DNA of 64,000 bases from the NCBI GenBank assembly GCA_005882315.1, contig VBAR01000001.1, forward strand, positions 135,736 through 199,735, read 5' to 3'. The notes under the pieces are model-generated. The model was not told the origin of the DNA. It worked only from the letters and a program-made list of their open reading frames with translations, and made no database searches. The stretch comes from Bacteroidota bacterium (lineage in GTDB: Bacteria > Bacteroidota > Bacteroidia > Chitinophagales > Chitinophagaceae). Position 1 is the first letter of the stretch, and every line of letters begins with the position of its first letter. The position numbers and the translations under genes were made by a program. Positions 25,325 through 34,332 of this stretch are shown piece by piece.

Positions 25325-26884
25325 TTAGTTAATAATAGGAAGATAGTTCTTTGCTGTTAAATTAAAATTATCGATCTCCTTTTTTATCCACGTATCATCT
25401 TTACCCATTTCTTTTGCCATCATACCAGCAACCAAAGGCGCTGACTCAATAGCGGCTTTTGCATCCAGTAACAATGCTCTTGTTCTTCTTACCAACGCAT
25501 CTTCTACCGTCATGCACAATTCATTTTGCACAGCCCATACAATTTCTGCTTTTATATAAGGCAGTGACGGATGAATCAACTCTCCGAGTACTGAATTATT
25601 TTTTACCAGCGATTCAACTCCTTCCGCATCACTGCCATAATAATACAATGCAGCATTATAATCATTATTTTCTTTATATCCATGTATATGCAAATCTCTT
25701 GTCCCACATTCCTTATCATATAAACCAGCTTTGTTTATAGCGATCTCCATTACATCTTCTGCCATCTTTCGATAGGTTGTCCATTTACCCCCGGTAATAC
25801 TTATTAATTCAGAATCAGAAACAGAGATATGATGGTCACGGGAAATAGCTGCTGTTATTTTGCTATTACTTTTTACCAAGGGTCTTAATCCGGCAAATAC
25901 GCTGCGTACATCCGATAGCAAAGGATCTTTCCTCAGATAACGGGCAATATGCTGCATTACAAATTCAATTTCACTTTTCAAAGCTATCGGTTCTATAGAT
26001 GCTCCCGGAACAGGTGTATCGGTTGTACCCACAATTACTTTATTATGCCAGGGCACAGCAAATAATACACGGCCATCATCTGTTCTCGGGATCATGATCG
26101 CTGTATCGCTTGGTAAAAACTCTTTATCAAAAACTAAATGAATGCCCTGGCTGTGAGAGATCATTGGTTCTGCTTCTGTATTATCCATTCGTGCAATACT
26201 ATCAGAAAAAATTCCTGTTGCATTGATGACAACCTTTGATCTGATCTCGTACTCTTTTCCATCAAGCTCATCTTTTGCTTTTACTCCACAAATGATGTTA
26301 TTTGCTTTCATTAATTCTTCAACACTTATATAATTTAAAACAACAGCTCCATGATCGGCTGCGGTCATTGCTAAATGGATCGCCAATCTTGCGTCATCAA
26401 ACTGCCCGTCATGATACAATACGCCGCCCCGTAATCCTTCTTCATCAAGATTAGGAGCTAGTTTTAATGTTTCTTCTTTGCTTAAAAATTCTGATGGCCC
26501 TAAACCTAAACTACCCGCCATCCAATCATAAACCTTTAATCCAATTCCATAAAAAGGATTTTCCCACCATTTATAATTAGGAATAACGAAGGATTGATTT
26601 TTTACGAGATGGGGCGCATTCTTTTTAAGCAAGCCCCTTTCCTTCAAGGCTTCCATCACCAGTTTGATATTTCCTTGTTGTAAATAACGTACACCGCCAT
26701 GCACCAGCTTTGTACTTCTTGATGACGTTCCTTTTGCAAAGTCATATTTCTCCAGTAAAATAGTTTTACACCCTCTTGATGCTGCATCTACAGCAATACC
26801 TAAACCCGTAGCGCCACCACCAATGATGCAAATATCAAATTCCTTTATCGAACTAAGCTTTTCTAATTGTTCTTGTCTTTTCAT
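25325..26884 (-). CDS. glpD: Glycerol-3-phosphate dehydrogenase (FAD, quinone-linked)
   Basis: A 519-residue flavoenzyme that oxidises glycerol 3-phosphate to dihydroxyacetone phosphate and passes electrons to quinone at the inner membrane. The N-terminal FAD-binding motif is DICIIGGGATGLGIAVDAASRG; TSSRSTKLVHGGVRYLQQG, VRSVFAGLRPLV and the C-terminal helical cap are typical. It lies nine bases after glpK on the same strand, so both are one transcript. Confidence 0.96.
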   Translation of the reverse strand: MKRQEQLEKLSSIKEFDICIIGGGATGLGIAVDAASRGCKTILLEKYDFAKGTSSRSTKLVHGGVRYLQQGNIKLVMEALKERGLLKKNAPHLVKNQSFVIPNYKWWENPFYGIGLKVYDWMAGSLGLGPSEFLSKEETLKLAPNLDEEGLRGGVLYHDGQFDDARLAIHLAMTAADHGAVVLNYISVEELMKANNIICGVKAKDELDGKEYEIRSKVVINATGIFSDSIARMDNTEAEPMISHSQGIHLVFDKEFLPSDTAIMIPRTDDGRVLFAVPWHNKVIVGTTDTPVPGASIEPIALKSEIEFVMQHIARYLRKDPLLSDVRSVFAGLRPLVKSNSKITAAISRDHHISVSDSELISITGGKWTTYRKMAEDVMEIAINKAGLYDKECGTRDLHIHGYKENNDYNAALYYYGSDAEGVESLVKNNSVLGELIHPSLPYIKAEIVWAVQNELCMTVEDALVRRTRALLLDAKAAIESAPLVAGMMAKEMGKDDTWIKKEIDNFNLTAKNYLPIIN

Positions 26885-26893
26885 ACAGAATTA

Positions 26894-28390
26894 TTACTCA
26901 TCCGCCCATGCAATTGCTGCCGTCACTGCTCGTTGCCATCCATTCACTAAATCGTTTCTTCCTTTGTCATTCATGCCTGATGAAAATGTTTTATCTACCT
27001 GCCATTGCTTTTGTATCTCTTCTACGTTTTTCCAGTAGCCAACAGCGAGCCCGGCTAAATAGGCAGCGCCGAGTGCCGTTGTTTCTGTTACTTTCGGACG
27101 AATCACTTTTGTATTGAGTATATCACTTTGAAACTGCATCAGGTTATTATTTACTGTAGCTCCGCCATCTACTCTTAGTTCTGCAATACTTATTCCTGCA
27201 TCTGCTTCCATGGCTTTTAGTACATCATAAACCTGGTATGCAATACTGTCCAGTGCAGCTCTTGCAATATGTGCATTAGTGCTTCCTCTTGTCAAGCCAA
27301 AAATACTTCCTCTTGCATGCTGGTTCCAGTGCGGCGCACCCAATCCGGCGAATGCAGGAACGATATAAACTCCTTCTGAATTTTTTACGGTTGCTGCTAA
27401 TGGCTCAACTTCTGATGAGTTGCCGATAATTTTTAACCCATCACGCAGCCACTGAACTACAGCGCCGGCTATAAATACACTTCCTTCCAGCGCATATTCT
27501 GTTTTGCCTTCGATCTGCCATGCAATAGTTGTAAGCAGATTATTTTTTGATGTAATTGCTTTTGTGCCTGTATTCATCAGCATAAAGCAACCTGTACCAT
27601 ATGTATTCTTCACCATACCCGGTTTTGTGCACATTTGCCCGAACAATGCTGCTTGCTGATCCCCGGCAATACCTGCAATAGGTATTTTTATTTCAGGAAC
27701 AATGTTACCTGTAGTTCCATAAATCTTACTGGATGGTTTTACTTCAGGCAAAACTGATTTTGGGATATTGAATAGTTTTAGTAACTCCTCATCCCATTGG
27801 CAAGTATGAATATTCAGCAACATCGTACGTGATGCGTTTGAAACATCAGTGACATGAACATTGCCAACAGTTAACTTCCAAACCAACCAACTATCTATTG
27901 TACCAAATGCCAATTCACCTTTATCTGCTTTTTCTCTTGCGCCGTTCACATTATCTAAGATCCATTTTAATTTAGTTGCAGAAAAATAAGCATCGATCAC
28001 TAATCCTGTTTTTTCTTGTATCGATTTTGCATGACCTGCATCTTTTAATTCATCACAAAAAGCCGCAGTCCGTCTATCCTGCCATACAATTGCATTATAA
28101 ATTGGCTTACCGGTACTGCGTTCCCATACCACGGTTGTTTCACGTTGGTTAGTAATACCAATACCTGCTACCTGCTTCATTGTAATACCCGCTTTCGCCA
28201 CTGCTTCAGCCACTGTGCCAAATTGTGTACCCCAGATCTCCTCAGCATCATGCTCCACCCAACCGGGTTGAGGGAATATTTGCTTAAACTCTTTCTGTGC
28301 TACACTTATAATATTCCCCTGCTTATCAAATACAATGCTTCGGCTGCTGGTAGTACCCTGGTCTAATGCCAGTATAAATTTATCAGACAT
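26894..28390 (-). CDS. glpK: Glycerol kinase
   Basis: A 498-residue FGGY-family kinase that makes glycerol 3-phosphate from glycerol and ATP. N-terminal phosphate motif [42 protein letters not shown], and the FGGY-family signature [13 protein letters not shown] are all present. First gene of glpK-glpD-glpF-ridA. No clear -7/-33 promoter pair was found in the 75 bases upstream. Confidence 0.97.
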   Translation of the reverse strand: MSDKFILALDQGTTSSRSIVFDKQGNIISVAQKEFKQIFPQPGWVEHDAEEIWGTQFGTVAEAVAKAGITMKQVAGIGITNQRETTVVWERSTGKPIYNAIVWQDRRTAAFCDELKDAGHAKSIQEKTGLVIDAYFSATKLKWILDNVNGAREKADKGELAFGTIDSWLVWKLTVGNVHVTDVSNASRTMLLNIHTCQWDEELLKLFNIPKSVLPEVKPSSKIYGTTGNIVPEIKIPIAGIAGDQQAALFGQMCTKPGMVKNTYGTGCFMLMNTGTKAITSKNNLLTTIAWQIEGKTEYALEGSVFIAGAVVQWLRDGLKIIGNSSEVEPLAATVKNSEGVYIVPAFAGLGAPHWNQHARGSIFGLTRGSTNAHIARAALDSIAYQVYDVLKAMEADAGISIAELRVDGGATVNNNLMQFQSDILNTKVIRPKVTETTALGAAYLAGLAVGYWKNVEEIQKQWQVDKTFSSGMNDKGRNDLVNGWQRAVTAAIAWADE

Positions 28391-28465
28391 AAATATGCTT
28401 TAGTGAAAGGAAGTTAGGATAAAAAATCAATTCCACTATGATTCATTAAAAGAAGAAGGAGTAGA

Positions 28466-30961
28466 TCAAAACCCAATTCTAACACTTCCATACACGCCAA
28501 ATCTCCTGATCCGTTGTGGTGGTAAAGGTGTTGGCAATAACCTCCAGATAAAATCAATACGCAGTACGCGGAGAATATTATCTATCCCTGTTCCAAACTC
28601 CATATAAGTTTTTCCATCAAGAGTTTGAAAATTATGCCCTGCTTTGAAGTTGAGAGCAGTATTCTCATCAGAAAGATCTGCATTTAAAAGTTTTACCGTC
28701 CAGAACTGACGCAATTTCATTTTACGTGTTGGCCCAAACCATTTAAATATGCCGCTTCCGAAATTATGTTCAAAAGTTAATCCTGCATAACGATCATGCA
28801 GGAATTCCCATCTGTTCATCATACTAAAGGCGTATTTGTTGTAATAATACAAATCATTTCCCGGTGCAATGTCCAGAAGAACATAAGGCAGGGTGCCGAA
28901 TGTTTTTCCTGCAAAGACAAAATAACTAATGGTGCCGAATGGTGATATTTTAAAATTGTCCGAAACATTCGCAAAAACTTTAGAATAACTATAACCGCTT
29001 TTAAAAATACCCTGTATACCTCGGGTAAAATATAATTCTGCTACCGGATAAGGGCTGCCAAGGCTTGTGCGAAAAAAAGTATTTTCCAAATATTTTTCGA
29101 GGTAAGCAAAGCGCAGGCGAAAAGTTGCTTCGAATGTCCGCAATGGGTCAGGATCTGTTGGTGTGACATACTGTTCTTTTCCCGGAAGACCCATCAATGG
29201 ATAAAAAATTTTATGAGAAAAAATAAAGAAGCCCGAAAGACCATTTTTCCGCTGATGATAAAATTCAAACCTTTTCTCATTGATGCGTATAAATTTTCTT
29301 GGAATACCAGGTTTGTGAATAGCCAGAGAAAAAATATTATCACTTGTTATTTCACCATAATAGGTCTGTCCAAAATCAAGGTCATCGGTGTATGAACCAT
29401 AGAGAAATGTTCTTGGATTTTTTTTTGGCAGGTAAAACGCTTCTGCTTTTCCTTTGAATGCCTTATCTCCAAATCCATAGGCAAGATAACCATGTAGCCA
29501 TATTTTTTTATCAAAGTGGCGGTTTGTAGCTAAATCGAATCGAAGCCGGAAACCTTCCCAACCATTAGATGAAACCCAATAATACCAGGGACCCAACTGA
29601 TAATTACCTACGTTGAAATAACCGGTACCAATAAAAGCAAGTGTTTTTGTGAATTTTTGAAAATGGGGGGAATTAGTCAGTGTATCAATCATGTGAATGA
29701 TACCTTTCTCATTCTCGGTAAGCTCTTCATGTCTTGCCGTATCCCAAAATTCTTTTGATTTTTCTGCAGCACCGGGGAGTGTAATGATCTCTTCCTGGAT
29801 AGTGTTCTTATCTAATTCCTTTATGACTGAACTATTATTCACTACAATATCCTGGTAGGTAGTTGTCTTTCTGCCAATAAATCCCAATCTCTCATCACCA
29901 ATCGGGGAAACATCAGCAACAAATTTATCTTTCAATAAAAACCAGGTAGTATCATTTAATAACTGATACTCCTGTATCATGCTAAGGCGTTCAAGGAAAT
30001 TTACATTAGCATCCTTCTCAAGACGAAGATTCATTTTCTGAATACCAAATGTTGCCGCCTGTACCCAGCAATCACCATCAAATGTATTCTCCCCTTTTCT
30101 TTTAGGTGCAAACACAAGGTGGAAATAAGCTTTCTTGCCTATATACTGTGTATCTGTAACAGAGTAATTATAATACTTATCACCATTATCACTGGCAGGG
30201 CTTACAAATTGTTTATCAAATACAGGAATGAAATTGTTGTAAACATTTACATTCTGATCAGTGCCTCCCAAATACTTCAGCATGCTTTCATTCTTTATAC
30301 CATTGGTGTTAGCGGCTTTAATTATCTCTCTTCTCCTCAATGGTTTTTTCTGGTAATAATAATCTGAAATTGATTCCGTGAGATAAGCAGGAAGATATTT
30401 CACCCCGTCGGAGGAATCAATATTCTGGTTGATAATGTTGGTGACTGGCCGAAGCGGTTTGAATTTAGATATCTTCGCTGTACTAAAATTTTTCAGATCC
30501 AACTCCAGCTTATTATAAAGTTCATAAGAAAAATTATCAAAGCGGAATTTATCGTTCTGCGGTTTATGCTCCACTATTTTTCTCCATAAATAAAGCCCCT
30601 TGTTGATCTTGATCTTTACTGTTGCATTATCATTTATCTTTCGCGGCTCAAGCATTACTGTAATAAATATAGAATCCTTCGATTTATCGATAATATATAA
30701 TACCTGCTGATAAGAAACATTGGTTATCTCCAGTGTATCGGAGGGCCAGTGAGTAAGTATAAATGAGAATCTTCCTGCTGAATCACTGAGTTTGCCAACG
30801 GTACTATTTTTAAATTGAATGGAAGAAAAAGGGACCGGTTCTTCGCTATGATTATCTTTTAAAATACCAGATATGATTTTTTGCTGACCTGATGCAGAAC
30901 CAGGCGACAGGAAAAAGCTCAAAATGAACAAACTGAGAAAAAAAAATAACGATTTCAGCAT
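28466..30961 (-). CDS. DUF5686 outer-membrane protein with CarboxypepD_reg-like domain
   Basis: An 831-residue outer-membrane protein. After the signal peptide (MLKSLFFFLSLFILSFFL...) comes a carboxypeptidase-regulatory-like beta-sandwich (residues ~30-110: ISGILKDNHSEEPVPFSSIQF ... LSDSAGRFSF). Then follow a long DUF5686 region (LRRREI, GDCWVQAATFGIQKMNLRLE) and a C-terminal barrel-like part ending with an aromatic residue (GVYGSVRIGF). Such proteins are common in Bacteroidota; their function is unknown. ATG 30961 gives the signal at the N-terminus. Divergent from the membrane-protein gene at 31090, with the palindromic operator between them. Confidence 0.8.
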   Translation of the reverse strand: MLKSLFFFLSLFILSFFLSPGSASGQQKIISGILKDNHSEEPVPFSSIQFKNSTVGKLSDSAGRFSFILTHWPSDTLEITNVSYQQVLYIIDKSKDSIFITVMLEPRKINDNATVKIKINKGLYLWRKIVEHKPQNDKFRFDNFSYELYNKLELDLKNFSTAKISKFKPLRPVTNIINQNIDSSDGVKYLPAYLTESISDYYYQKKPLRRREIIKAANTNGIKNESMLKYLGGTDQNVNVYNNFIPVFDKQFVSPASDNGDKYYNYSVTDTQYIGKKAYFHLVFAPKRKGENTFDGDCWVQAATFGIQKMNLRLEKDANVNFLERLSMIQEYQLLNDTTWFLLKDKFVADVSPIGDERLGFIGRKTTTYQDIVVNNSSVIKELDKNTIQEEIITLPGAAEKSKEFWDTARHEELTENEKGIIHMIDTLTNSPHFQKFTKTLAFIGTGYFNVGNYQLGPWYYWVSSNGWEGFRLRFDLATNRHFDKKIWLHGYLAYGFGDKAFKGKAEAFYLPKKNPRTFLYGSYTDDLDFGQTYYGEITSDNIFSLAIHKPGIPRKFIRINEKRFEFYHQRKNGLSGFFIFSHKIFYPLMGLPGKEQYVTPTDPDPLRTFEATFRLRFAYLEKYLENTFFRTSLGSPYPVAELYFTRGIQGIFKSGYSYSKVFANVSDNFKISPFGTISYFVFAGKTFGTLPYVLLDIAPGNDLYYYNKYAFSMMNRWEFLHDRYAGLTFEHNFGSGIFKWFGPTRKMKLRQFWTVKLLNADLSDENTALNFKAGHNFQTLDGKTYMEFGTGIDNILRVLRIDFIWRLLPTPLPPQRIRRFGVYGSVRIGF

Positions 30962-31065
30962 CGTTACAAATTTAGCCCACAAAGCTGAAAGGCTGAATGT
31001 TAAATTGGCCGTTAAAGTAACCGGGTTGATAAAATTCATTTGGGAGTTTGCAAAAGAGAGGTTTA

Positions 31066-31080
31066 CTTTGTATTACAAAG
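31066..31080. promoter_or_regulatory. Palindromic operator, copy 1
   Basis: Perfect 15-base palindrome CTTTGTA-T-TACAAAG, ending nine bases before the ATG at 31090. Its left half supplies the TTTG of a -7-like box (TTACTTTG, 31063-31070), with a TTG 20 bases upstream at 31040-31042. A bound repressor would block the promoter. The same palindrome occurs at 32061. Confidence 0.7.
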
Positions 31081-31089
31081 CACTTTTTT

Positions 31090-31734
31090 ATGTTAGACCC
31101 AAACCAACAATCAGAGCCCCTGCAGGAGCTGAAAGACATCAAACGAATGATGGAACGCAGCAGTCGTTTTATTTCATTAAGTGGTTTGAGTGGAATTGCC
31201 GCAGGTGGTTGTGCCCTCGCTGGTGCATTAAAGGCAAAAAGCATTCTCGAGAATTATTATGGTGGTTATAATAGCTCCGGTTTTTTTTCAGGAGATGAAT
31301 TCAGTAAGTTGAAAATTCAATTGCTGATACTTGGCGTTATCACTTTCCTTGCAGCGTTTATCGGCTCATTTATTTTTACCTGGCAAAAAGCAAAAAAACA
31401 AAACATCCCCTTGTGGAATATGACGAGCCGGAAACTATTATGGAATATGATGATTCCGCTGATCTCCGGTGCGTTGTTTATTATTGGCATGTTGCGATAT
31501 GATGAATATGCATTTATAGCACCTGCCTGTTTAATATTTTATGGGCTGGCTTTGGTAAATGCCAGCAAATACACATTCACTGATGTGAAATATTTAGGAT
31601 ATGGACAGATAATACTTGGATTGATCAATATGCTTTATATCGGTTATGGTCTTTATTTCTGGGCCATTGGTTTTGGTATCCTGCATATTATTTATGGCGC
31701 AATTATGTGGTGGAAGTATGAAAGAAATAATTAA
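31090..31734 (+). CDS. Integral membrane protein of the creD cluster
   Basis: A 214-residue protein with a short soluble N-terminus (MLDPNQQSEPLQELKDIKRMMERSSRF) and about six hydrophobic segments (e.g. LSGLSGIAAGGCALAGAL, LLILGVITFLAAFIGSFIF, ALFIIGMLRYDEYAFIAPAC). I do not know its function. It precedes a winged-helix regulator by eight bases, an arrangement often seen in Bacteroidota, where the membrane protein may sense or be controlled together with the regulator. ATG 31090 is chosen because upstream codons run through the operator. Confidence 0.75.
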   Translation: MLDPNQQSEPLQELKDIKRMMERSSRFISLSGLSGIAAGGCALAGALKAKSILENYYGGYNSSGFFSGDEFSKLKIQLLILGVITFLAAFIGSFIFTWQKAKKQNIPLWNMTSRKLLWNMMIPLISGALFIIGMLRYDEYAFIAPACLIFYGLALVNASKYTFTDVKYLGYGQIILGLINMLYIGYGLYFWAIGFGILHIIYGAIMWWKYERNN

Positions 31735-31742
31735 AAAATTTA

Positions 31743-32045
31743 ATGTTGAAAAATCCGATCACAGGTTTAAATAAAATTTTTGAAAGCCGCATCCGCCTCG
31801 GTGTGATGAGTGTCCTGATGATGAATGAGGAGGTAAACTTCAATGACCTGAAACAGATGCTGGAAGTAACGGACGGAAACCTGGCAACGCATCTTGTAAA
31901 CCTGGAGGAGAACGGGTTTATTAAAATACATAAAGGGTTTGTGGGGAAAAAAACGAATACTACTTATACATTAACCAAGACAGGTGAAAAAGCATTTACA
32001 GATCATATCACTGCACTTGAAAGCATGATCAAAGGGGTGAAATGA
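31743..32045 (+). CDS. Winged-helix transcriptional regulator (HTH_34-like)
   Basis: A 100-residue single-domain DNA-binding protein: helix SRIRLGVMSVLMMNEEVNFNDL, recognition region LEVTDGNLATHLVNLEENGFI, wing FVGKKTNTTYTLTKTGEKAF, and a final helix for dimerisation. This is the small winged-helix type related to ArsR/MarR. It lies between two copies of the CTTTGTA-N-TACAAAG palindrome, one before its own operon and one just after its stop, so it is the obvious candidate to bind both. No cysteine or histidine metal site is evident, so the signal is unknown. Confidence 0.85.
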   Translation: MLKNPITGLNKIFESRIRLGVMSVLMMNEEVNFNDLKQMLEVTDGNLATHLVNLEENGFIKIHKGFVGKKTNTTYTLTKTGEKAFTDHITALESMIKGVK

Positions 32046-32060
32046 TTTTTTTTGCCTTTT

Positions 32061-32079
32061 CACTTTGTACTACAAAGTG
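32061..32079. promoter_or_regulatory. Palindromic operator, copy 2
   Basis: Perfect 19-base palindrome CACTTTGTACTACAAAGTG, 15 bases after the regulator's stop and six before the next ATG. It contains the same 15-base core as the site at 31066. It implies a second, separately repressed promoter for the membrane protein and creD. The -33 element is not convincing here. Confidence 0.7.
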
Positions 32080-32085
32080 GATTAT

Positions 32086-32589
32086 ATGGAAAGGGATAAA
32101 CGAATTATTAAACAATGGTTGATTTTCTTTATAGTCGCCTTATTCATTAGCGGATTAACAGCTATGCCAGTTCAGGCAGAGATAAATTTTCTGTATAAAT
32201 GGACAGAAGACATTGATTTCATACAACCCTGGATGGAAAAGTTGAATGAAGGGATCAATACAACCGCTCAACACTATCCTTTTTTGTTTTATGGTTATGA
32301 TTGGCTTGCCTTTGCACATTTTGTTTTAGCAATTCTTTTTATAGGTCCATTAAAAGATCCTGTAAGAAATAAATGGGTGATTGAATTTGGGATCATAGCC
32401 TGCGTACTTATTATTCCTTTTGCTTTTATAGCCGGTTATATGCGAGATATTCCTTTCTGGTGGCGGCTGCTTGATTGTTCATTTGGTATTGTTGGTCTTA
32501 TTCCCCTTTCTATTTGTCTCAGAAAAATAAACCACATCGAAAACGCTGAAACTAAAAAAATAGATTATGAAAACAGCTTATCGTATTAA
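32086..32589 (+). CDS. Integral membrane protein upstream of creD
   Basis: A 167-residue protein with about four hydrophobic segments (WLIFFIVALFISGLTAMPV, WLAFAHFVLAILFIGPL, FGIIACVLIIPFAFIAGYM, LLDCSFGIVGLIPLSICL) separated by aromatic-rich loops. I do not recognise a family. ATG 32086 follows the second operator by six bases; the earlier in-frame start at 32065 lies inside it. Probably regulated with creD. Confidence 0.72.
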   Translation: MERDKRIIKQWLIFFIVALFISGLTAMPVQAEINFLYKWTEDIDFIQPWMEKLNEGINTTAQHYPFLFYGYDWLAFAHFVLAILFIGPLKDPVRNKWVIEFGIIACVLIIPFAFIAGYMRDIPFWWRLLDCSFGIVGLIPLSICLRKINHIENAETKKIDYENSLSY

Positions 32590-32686
32590 CTGGTTTACTG
32601 TGCTCATCAGGTATAAGCAATTCTTCAAAATATTTTCTGAGCCTGAGACTGAAAACACCACATCCGAAAAACAATTCTATAAATAA
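32567..32686 (+). CDS. Possible 39-residue small protein
   Basis: A short frame with ATG 32567 overlaps the last 23 bases of the upstream gene and stops 14 bases before the creD ATG. Its start reads MKTAYRINWFTVLIRYKQFF and it ends in a charged tail. Position and spacing suit a coupled small gene, but length gives little statistical support and I know no homologue. Confidence 0.3.
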   Translation: MKTAYRINWFTVLIRYKQFFKIFSEPETENTTSEKQFYK

Positions 32687-32700
32687 TAAAAAGTATAGCC

Positions 32701-34113
32701 ATGGAAACAACAGCAGAAACCTCTACCGCCGGCATGGTCTGGCAAAAAAGTAAATGGATCATTAAAGGATGTATTGTAGGCCTGATGGCCATTCTATTTA
32801 TGATTCCGATGCTTTATGTAAAAAACCTGATCATAGAAAGAGAAGAGCGGCAACGTGAAGTAACCAATGAGATCAGCAGCAAATGGGCAGGTCCGCAGAA
32901 TATTGCCGGGCCGGTACTTTGCGTTCCTTACAATGAAATCCATATCACCAATGAAGGAAAATCCATTACGACAAAATATATCGCTAGTTTTCTGCCCGAT
33001 GTATTAACTGTTAATTCTTCCATTAACCCTACAGAAAAACACCGCGGCATTTTTAAAGTAATGCTCTATAATACTAAAACAAAATTAACTGGTAGTTTTG
33101 GAAAGCTGGCTTTGGAGAAACTTGGAGTCGGTGCTGATAAATTTATCTGGAATGAAGCTTTTGTAAAACTGAATCTGACGGATATCAAAGGTTTGAATGA
33201 CCCCATAAAACTGAAATGGAAAGATAGCCTGATAGAACTTTCTCCGCAGAATACAGTGAATGCTAAAGATGGTGTTTCCGCTTTGGTTAATGCAGCATCC
33301 ATTAATGACTTGCAGGATCTTTCTTTTTCCGCTGATATTGATTTGAATGGCTCGGAGCAACTGCTCTTTACACCGTTGGGGAAATCAACTACTGTAAACA
33401 TCAATTCAAATTGGAAAGACCCGAGTTTTAATGGAAGTATTTTACCCCAGGCAACCGAATTAAAAGACACAGGATTTTCTGCTACCTGGAAAAGCATGGC
33501 CCATACACGAAGCTTCCCCCAGCAATGGATCGATGATGCTTTTAAAATTGATTCGCATGTACCTGTTCTTTTTTATTCTGAACGAAATGATTTCAGCAGA
33601 GACGCAGTAAGGATAAGCGGCAGCGATACTAATCAGGCATCAAATTCAACAAGTAATGCCACTTTCGGAGTTAACTTATTTATCCCCGTCAATGGCTATC
33701 AGAAAACGCTTCGAACAGTTAAGTATGCTATCCTCTGCATACTGCTTACATTCGCAGCTTTCTTCCTGATAGAAACAGTACATAAAAAATCGGCACATCC
33801 TTTCCAATATGGACTTGTTGGCTTAGCCTTAGTATTGTTTTATACGTTACTGCTTTCATTTTCTGAATACACAGGTTTTAATACCGCTTACCTGATAGCA
33901 TCAGTAGCCACGATCGGGTTGATTGCATGGTTTGTAAAAGGAATTTTACAATCTACCAAACCAACAACTGTATTGTCTGTAGTTCTTGTTCTTATTTATT
34001 CCTATGTATTCAGCATTTTACAATTGCAGGATTATGCTTTGCTATTCGGCAGCATCGGTTTATTCCTTACGTTGGCAGTTATCATGTATTTCTCAAGAAA
34101 AATTTCATGGTAA
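32701..34113 (+). CDS. creD: Inner membrane protein CreD
   Basis: A 470-residue CreD family protein: one N-terminal membrane helix (GCIVGLMAILFMIPMLYV), a large periplasmic domain beginning IIEREERQREVTNEISSKWAGPQNIAGPVLCVPY, which is diagnostic, and about six C-terminal helices. In enterobacteria creD is a CreBC target linked to envelope integrity and colicin/beta-lactam phenotypes. Here no CreBC is present, and the likely controller is the winged-helix protein at 31743. Last gene of its cluster, followed by hairpins. Confidence 0.93.
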   Translation: METTAETSTAGMVWQKSKWIIKGCIVGLMAILFMIPMLYVKNLIIEREERQREVTNEISSKWAGPQNIAGPVLCVPYNEIHITNEGKSITTKYIASFLPDVLTVNSSINPTEKHRGIFKVMLYNTKTKLTGSFGKLALEKLGVGADKFIWNEAFVKLNLTDIKGLNDPIKLKWKDSLIELSPQNTVNAKDGVSALVNAASINDLQDLSFSADIDLNGSEQLLFTPLGKSTTVNINSNWKDPSFNGSILPQATELKDTGFSATWKSMAHTRSFPQQWIDDAFKIDSHVPVLFYSERNDFSRDAVRISGSDTNQASNSTSNATFGVNLFIPVNGYQKTLRTVKYAILCILLTFAAFFLIETVHKKSAHPFQYGLVGLALVLFYTLLLSFSEYTGFNTAYLIASVATIGLIAWFVKGILQSTKPTTVLSVVLVLIYSYVFSILQLQDYALLFGSIGLFLTLAVIMYFSRKISW

Positions 34114-34238
34114 CACTTAAACTCATTTTATGAACTATGTATATTGGGCAAAATATTTTGAAAATAAACAGGCAAGGCATCCATTAGAACCTGTTTTACG
34201 ATAATAGAATAAGATAGCACCTAATCAGTTGGTTTTGT

Positions 34239-34266
34239 CCGCCAGTGATGCCATATAAAATGGCGG
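34239..34266 (+). other. Two competing hairpins after creD
   Basis: CCGCCA (34239-34244) can pair with TGGCGG (34261-34266). Alternatively GCCAT (34250-34254) pairs with ATGGC (34260-34264). The two cannot form together. There is no T-run, so this is not a standard terminator. Confidence 0.3.
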
Positions 34267-34280
34267 AGCTTGTGAAAACA

Positions 34281-34311
34281 AAAGCCGTCCCACTTGCAGG
34301 AGGACGGCTTT
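34281..34311. terminator. Terminator of the TolB-like gene
   Basis: Ten-base perfect stem AAAGCCGTCC (34281-34290) / GGACGGCTTT (34302-34311) with an 11-base loop. On the minus strand it is followed by a T-rich run, as expected for the gene ending at 34333; it may also stop creD transcripts on the plus strand. Confidence 0.8.
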
Positions 34312-34332
34312 CTAATTTTATAATTATCGGGA

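Noticed and set aside
34130-34204. 24-codon frame after creD (MNYVYWAKYFENKQ...)
   Set aside because: Too short, no overlap or coupling signal, and the segment is otherwise a non-coding 3' region with hairpins.
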